A DNA stretch of 16,094 bases, taken from contig NZ_MOMC01000021.1 of assembly GCF_001983105.1 (NCBI RefSeq), positions 40,592-56,685 on the forward strand. Reading direction: 5' to 3'. Origin of the DNA: Pseudofrankia asymbiotica. Its GTDB lineage: Bacteria; Actinomycetota; Actinomycetes; Frankiales; Frankiaceae. Of this stretch, positions 12,817-16,094 are shown piece by piece (within the stretch, counting starts at the first letter, position 1; every line of letters begins with the position of its first letter). The position numbers and the translations under genes were made by a program. The notes under the pieces were generated by a model. The model was not told the DNA's origin. It did not search any database and saw nothing but the letters and a program-made list of their open reading frames with translations.

Positions 12817-14325
12817 TCAGTAGGTGCAGGACGCGGTGGCGGCTGGCTGCGCCGCCGGCTGTGCCGAGCCGGCCGCCAGCAAGGCGCGGCGCACCGGGGA
12901 CGCGTCATCCGCCGGCCGCCGCGCGGCGGGCGGGCCAGTCGCGAGCGTGGGAGTCCCGCCGGCGACGGCGCCGCCGGACTTCAGCGGGGCGAGAAAGGCG
13001 TCGATCTTGGCCGGGTCGACCAGCAGCACCGACTGGCCCGCGCGGGTGCCGGCCGCGGCCGGCACCGTGGCGAACGTCAGGCCGCCGCCGCCGCCCGCGA
13101 TGCCCTGCATCCGCAGCGCCAGCGGCTCGAGGTCGACCAGACTGGTCGTGGTGTCCAGCGTCAACGCCGAGGTGGCCGCGTTCAGCACGCCACGGATGCG
13201 GACCGGGTTGGCGAGTGTCGAGGCGGCGGTGAGCCGGTGGAACACGGCGCCGAGGAACTGCTGCTGGCGACGGATCCGGTCGAGGTCGCCCTCAGGCAGG
13301 CCGTAGCGCTGGCGGACGAAGGCGAGGGCGCTGACCCCGTCGAGCCGGTTCTCGCCGACCTGGCCCGACCAGCCCGACATCTTGTCGTGCAGATTGTCGA
13401 ACCCGCGAGCGCGCAGCGAGTCGGGCAGCTCCTTGACGCAGACCGTGACGCCGCCAAGCGCGTCGGTGATCGCCTGGAAACCGGAGAAGTCGACCTGCAC
13501 GTAGTGATCGATCCGGATGCCGGTGAGCCCCTCGAGGGTGCGGACCAGCAGCGCGGGACCGCCGAGCGAGAAGGCCGCGTTGAGCTTGGAGTCCTGGGCC
13601 TTGTGGGTGGTCCCGTTGGAGCCCGTGTACGTGGGGATCGTCACCCACAGGTCGCGGGGGAAGGAGACCAACGTCGTCGACCCGTCTCGATCGACATGAG
13701 CGAGGATCGTGGTGTCCGAGCGCTGACCGTCGACCTCGCCGAACTCGCCGCCCGTGCCGGCCCGTGAGTCCGAGCCGACCAGCAGGATGTTCTGGGTGCC
13801 GCGCCCAGCGGCCGCCGGCCGGTCGGCGGCGTCCAGCCGCAGGTCGACATGAGCCACCTTGCCGTCGTAGTGCCGGATCACGCCCCAGCCAGTGCAGGCG
13901 AGCACCAGGACCGCGAGCGAGCAGAGCGCCGCGACGGCTGTCACGGCCCGGCGCGCGCCGTCGGCTGGCCGGTGGGCCGGCTCGCCCATCGGATAGTCCT
14001 CGGCGGGTTCGCCGTACGGGTACCCGCCGCGCTGGCCGCCACCGCCATACTCGCCGCCGGCGCCATAGCCGCGATAACGGTCGCCGTCGCCGCCGGGCGG
14101 GCGCCCGCCGGCACCGGCGACCGGGTGTGCCCACGCCGGCGGGTCCGCAGGTCGCCTCGACCCGCCACCCGAACCCGCGCCCGCCTCGCCACCGGGCACG
14201 CGTGGGCGGGAACCGCCGGGACCGGCGGCGGGCCGATCCGGGCCGTTCCGCCGAGGGTCGCGGCCGTCCGGCCGAGGGGACGGCCCCCGTCGGCCAGGCG
14301 GCCGAGGCTCACGTGGCCACGTCAT
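12817..14325 (-). CDS. LytR-CpsA-Psr (LCP) family cell-wall glycopolymer ligase
   Basis: LCP proteins transfer undecaprenyl-linked glycopolymers (teichoic acid, arabinogalactan-like) onto peptidoglycan outside the membrane. The 502-residue product has a 125-residue cytoplasmic tail rich in Pro, Arg, Gly and Tyr, then one membrane segment (127-149). The LCP domain follows: NILLVGSDSR (179-188), RSDTTILAHVDRD (202-214), SFPRDLWV (221-228, Arg224/Asp225), SKLNAAFSLGG (246-256) and AFVRQRYGLPEGDLDRIRRQ (335-354), which carries the Arg/Asp residues that hold the lipid pyrophosphate. No C-terminal LytR_C domain is seen; the end is a short Ala/Pro tail finishing Cys-Thr-Tyr. ATG 14325 follows GGGGAGG with 8-nt spacing; the frame extends upstream to 14535 without such a site. 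It is divergent from the peptidase gene. Confidence 0.92.
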   Translation of the reverse strand: MTWPREPRPPGRRGPSPRPDGRDPRRNGPDRPAAGPGGSRPRVPGGEAGAGSGGGSRRPADPPAWAHPVAGAGGRPPGGDGDRYRGYGAGGEYGGGGQRGGYPYGEPAEDYPMGEPAHRPADGARRAVTAVAALCSLAVLVLACTGWGVIRHYDGKVAHVDLRLDAADRPAAAGRGTQNILLVGSDSRAGTGGEFGEVDGQRSDTTILAHVDRDGSTTLVSFPRDLWVTIPTYTGSNGTTHKAQDSKLNAAFSLGGPALLVRTLEGLTGIRIDHYVQVDFSGFQAITDALGGVTVCVKELPDSLRARGFDNLHDKMSGWSGQVGENRLDGVSALAFVRQRYGLPEGDLDRIRRQQQFLGAVFHRLTAASTLANPVRIRGVLNAATSALTLDTTTSLVDLEPLALRMQGIAGGGGGLTFATVPAAAGTRAGQSVLLVDPAKIDAFLAPLKSGGAVAGGTPTLATGPPAARRPADDASPVRRALLAAGSAQPAAQPAATASCTY

Positions 14326-14711
14326 CGTGCCTGCCTCCCCGCCGCTGCCCGAAGTATCCCGACCAAGTGAGTTCCGCGCCCCATGGGACACATGGAGCCC
14401 ACGGTGAGTCAAGATTTCGATCAACCGTTCCGGCCGCCCGGTCCGCGCCGTATTCGGGGCCGCCGATCCAGCCGCCCCGTCGGCGGGCCCGCACCCCTTT
14501 CCCTGCCTACCACGATTCGGGTCGGACCGGGTCACCCCGGGGCGTCGGCCAGCCGACTACCTCATGCCTCGCCGTCCTTACTCCACAAATGACGGTATCC
14601 GCGCACGGACCAGTCGGACGGCGGTGTCGGAAGGAGACCGCGGCGCGACGCTCCATGACCAGCCGGAAGTTCTCGACACGGGCGGGCGTCGCGCGGCCTA
14701 CCGTTAACGGC
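14326..14711. other. Divergent intergenic region between the LCP and peptidase genes (386 nt)
   Basis: The LCP ribosome site (complement of 14334-14340) and the peptidase -10 box (14699-14704) sit at its two ends. A TTGACT hexamer on the minus strand (complement of 14407-14412) could be an LCP -35, but no good -10 follows at 17-18 nt. Open frames in the middle lack protein-like composition. Confidence 0.45.
14699..14704 (+). promoter_or_regulatory. -10 box of a leaderless promoter for the peptidase gene
   Basis: TACCGT ends 7 nt before the ATG at 14712, the same hexamer found before the yihY-like gene. Transcription would begin at the start codon. No clear -35 is present. Confidence 0.5.
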
Positions 14712-16094
14712 ATGAGTGCTCAGCCCGTCGAAAGCTCACCTTCGCCGCGTACGGCCGGCGCGCTCGCGGGCGGGGCCGCGGGATCGGCCGCCGCGCCGGA
14801 CGAGGAGCCGACCATGACCGCCGAAACACCCGGGGACGCCGAAATGCCACCGCGCGAGACCGCCGCCGCCGCGGCCGCCGCGGAGGTTCGGGAGAGCGCC
14901 GGTGGGCGCGAGGAGAGACTGGCGAGCCACGACGAGCAACCACACGCGGCCTTCCGCCGGTTTATGGCGAGCGGATGGGCGCCGCCCGCCGACATCGCGC
15001 CTCCTCGTGACGACGTGGCGCCCTACGGCGCCAAACGGCGCGCCCTGCTCGGGACTCGATTCCCGAACGAAGCCCTCGTGATACCCACGGGTGGTCCGCG
15101 CGTCCGGGCAAACGACACCGACTACCCATTCCGGCCGGGCAGTGACTTCTTCTGGCTCACTGGCTGCCACGAACCGGACGCGGTGCTGCTCCTGCTGCCC
15201 AATGCCGCGGGCGAACACGACGCCGTGCTGTACCTGGCCGACCGGTCCGACCGGTCGTCGTCGGCCTTCTACACCGACCGTCGCTACGGAGAGCTGTGGG
15301 TCGGTCCACGGCCGGGAGTAAAGGAGACGTCCACCGCGCTCGAGATCGAATGCCGGCCGCTCACCGAGCTTCCGGGCGCGCTGTCACGGCTCGCGCCGGG
15401 GAATACGCGGGTCCTGCGCGGGGTGGACCCGGAAGTCGACGACGCGGTCCTGTGCTATCCGCGCGGCCGGGCGGCCAGGTCGTCCGAGGCGAACCGGGAT
15501 GTCGAACTTGCCCAGGCACTGTCCGAACTTCGGCTGGTCAAGGACGACTTCGAGATCACCCGGCTGGAGGAGGCGGTCGCCGCGACCGCGCTCGGCTTCA
15601 CGGAATGCGTGATGGAGCTGCCGGCGGCGGTCACGCTGCCGAACGGGGAGCGCTGGCTGGAGGGCACCTTCTGGCGGCGGGCGCGGGTCGACGGCAATGA
15701 CGTCGGATATGGCTCGATCGTGGCGTGCGGGCACCACGCGACCACCCTGCACTGGGTGCGCGACGACGGTCCCGTGCGCCCGGGTGAGCTCGCGCTGCTG
15801 GACATGGGGGTGGAAAGCAGCTCGCTCTACACCGCGGATGTCACCCGTACGCTGCCGATCAACGGCGAGTTCACCGAGGTGCAACGGAAGGTGTATGAGG
15901 TCGTGCTGGCCGCGCAGCAGGCCGGTATAGAAGCGGTCCGGCCCGGCGCCGTCTTCCTGGACCCGCACCGCGCCGCCATGCGGGTCATTGCCACCGCGCT
16001 GCATGACTGGGGCCTGCTACCGGCCAGCGTCGACGAGTCGCTGTCGGAGGATCCAAAGGCACCGGGCGCCGGCGTCCACCGCCGCTACACGCTG
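14712..16094 (+). CDS. Xaa-Pro aminopeptidase (aminopeptidase P, M24B), partial at right edge
   Basis: The frame is open from ATG 14712 to the last base (461 codons) without a stop. The enzyme removes an N-terminal residue preceding proline and uses two metal ions. After a low-complexity Ala/Glu-rich tail of about 85 residues come the AMP_N domain (FPNEALVIPTGGPRVRANDTDYPFRPGSDFFWLTG) and the catalytic domain. Asp364 and Asp376 in LLDMGVESSSLYTADVTRT are the first two metal ligands; CGHHATTLHW precedes them. The window stops after RRYTL, where the family continues with the His-bearing HGxxH motif. The start is uncertain: 14712 has a -10 box 7 nt upstream; 14814 (residue 35) has GAGGAG 6 nt upstream; 14655 is also in frame. 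The domain call does not depend on this. Confidence 0.92.
   Translation, partial: MSAQPVESSPSPRTAGALAGGAAGSAAAPDEEPTMTAETPGDAEMPPRETAAAAAAAEVRESAGGREERLASHDEQPHAAFRRFMASGWAPPADIAPPRDDVAPYGAKRRALLGTRFPNEALVIPTGGPRVRANDTDYPFRPGSDFFWLTGCHEPDAVLLLLPNAAGEHDAVLYLADRSDRSSSAFYTDRRYGELWVGPRPGVKETSTALEIECRPLTELPGALSRLAPGNTRVLRGVDPEVDDAVLCYPRGRAARSSEANRDVELAQALSELRLVKDDFEITRLEEAVAATALGFTECVMELPAAVTLPNGERWLEGTFWRRARVDGNDVGYGSIVACGHHATTLHWVRDDGPVRPGELALLDMGVESSSLYTADVTRTLPINGEFTEVQRKVYEVVLAAQQAGIEAVRPGAVFLDPHRAAMRVIATALHDWGLLPASVDESLSEDPKAPGAGVHRRYTL

Noticed and set aside
10938..12908. 656-codon minus-strand open frame opposite the yihY-like gene
   Set aside because: The plus strand encodes a clear polytopic membrane protein; the antisense product is Arg/Gln/His-rich and lacks a start signal.
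13880..13900. LVLAC in the LCP protein as a lipobox
   Set aside because: It is at the end of an internal TM segment after a 125-residue cytoplasmic tail, and Leu at the -2 position is atypical.
14353..14375. GGAAC and GATACT upstream of the LCP gene as an ECF sigma promoter
   Set aside because: The spacer is only 12 nt, shorter than the roughly 16 nt such promoters need.
1..16094. Mobile elements, CRISPR, tRNA/rRNA genes or a defence/biosynthetic cluster
   Set aside because: I saw no transposase or integrase motifs, no regularly spaced repeats and no RNA-gene signatures. The gene content is core metabolism, division and envelope.

Overview
The window is a very GC-rich stretch of bacterial chromosome with strong G/C bias at third codon positions, almost certainly from a filamentous actinomycete. 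The SepH cell-division regulator, a PpgK-type polyphosphate glucokinase, a DUF7455-like zinc-ribbon protein and a MobA/DUF6457 pair are all actinobacterial hallmarks. The greatly expanded SepH linker and several long disordered tails suggest a Frankia-like lineage; this is inference, not proof. I see no tRNA, rRNA, CRISPR array, insertion sequence, phage gene or defence locus. The region reads as a core chromosome arm, not an island.

Layout. On the minus strand at the left edge are an FtsH-like membrane AAA ATPase (cut by the window edge) and, upstream of it, a secreted lipoprotein of unknown function. After a 484-nt spacer comes a plus-strand membrane protein with a long disordered tail. It converges on a minus-strand molybdenum-cofactor operon (moaA, then a mobA-like nucleotidyltransferase 3 nt later, then a DUF6457 protein). 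Divergent from moaA is ppgK. It is followed by two strong hairpins and a small candidate ORF with a near-perfect ribosome binding site, then sepH. Next come a hairpin, the small zinc-ribbon gene, a textbook terminator with a U-tract, and a YihY/BrkB-type membrane protein. That gene converges on a minus-strand LytR-CpsA-Psr (LCP) family gene. Divergent from the LCP gene, an aminopeptidase P gene runs off the right edge just before its expected third metal ligand.

How the genes fit together. The right half holds division and envelope functions: SepH stimulates FtsZ assembly, LCP proteins attach glycopolymers to peptidoglycan, and YihY is a polytopic inner-membrane protein. The left edge pairs an envelope AAA machine with a lipoprotein. 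The middle is metabolic: Moco synthesis and polyphosphate-driven glucose phosphorylation. Three genes (moaA, yihY-like, pepP-like) have a TANNNT -10 box 6-7 nt before the start codon, suggesting leaderless transcripts.

No clearly new system is visible. The best leads are the small ORF in the sepH leader, the hugely extended SepH linker, the C-rich/G4-prone tract upstream of yihY, the ~100-residue insertion in the AAA domain, the arginine-rich PpgK tail and the moaA/ppgK palindrome.
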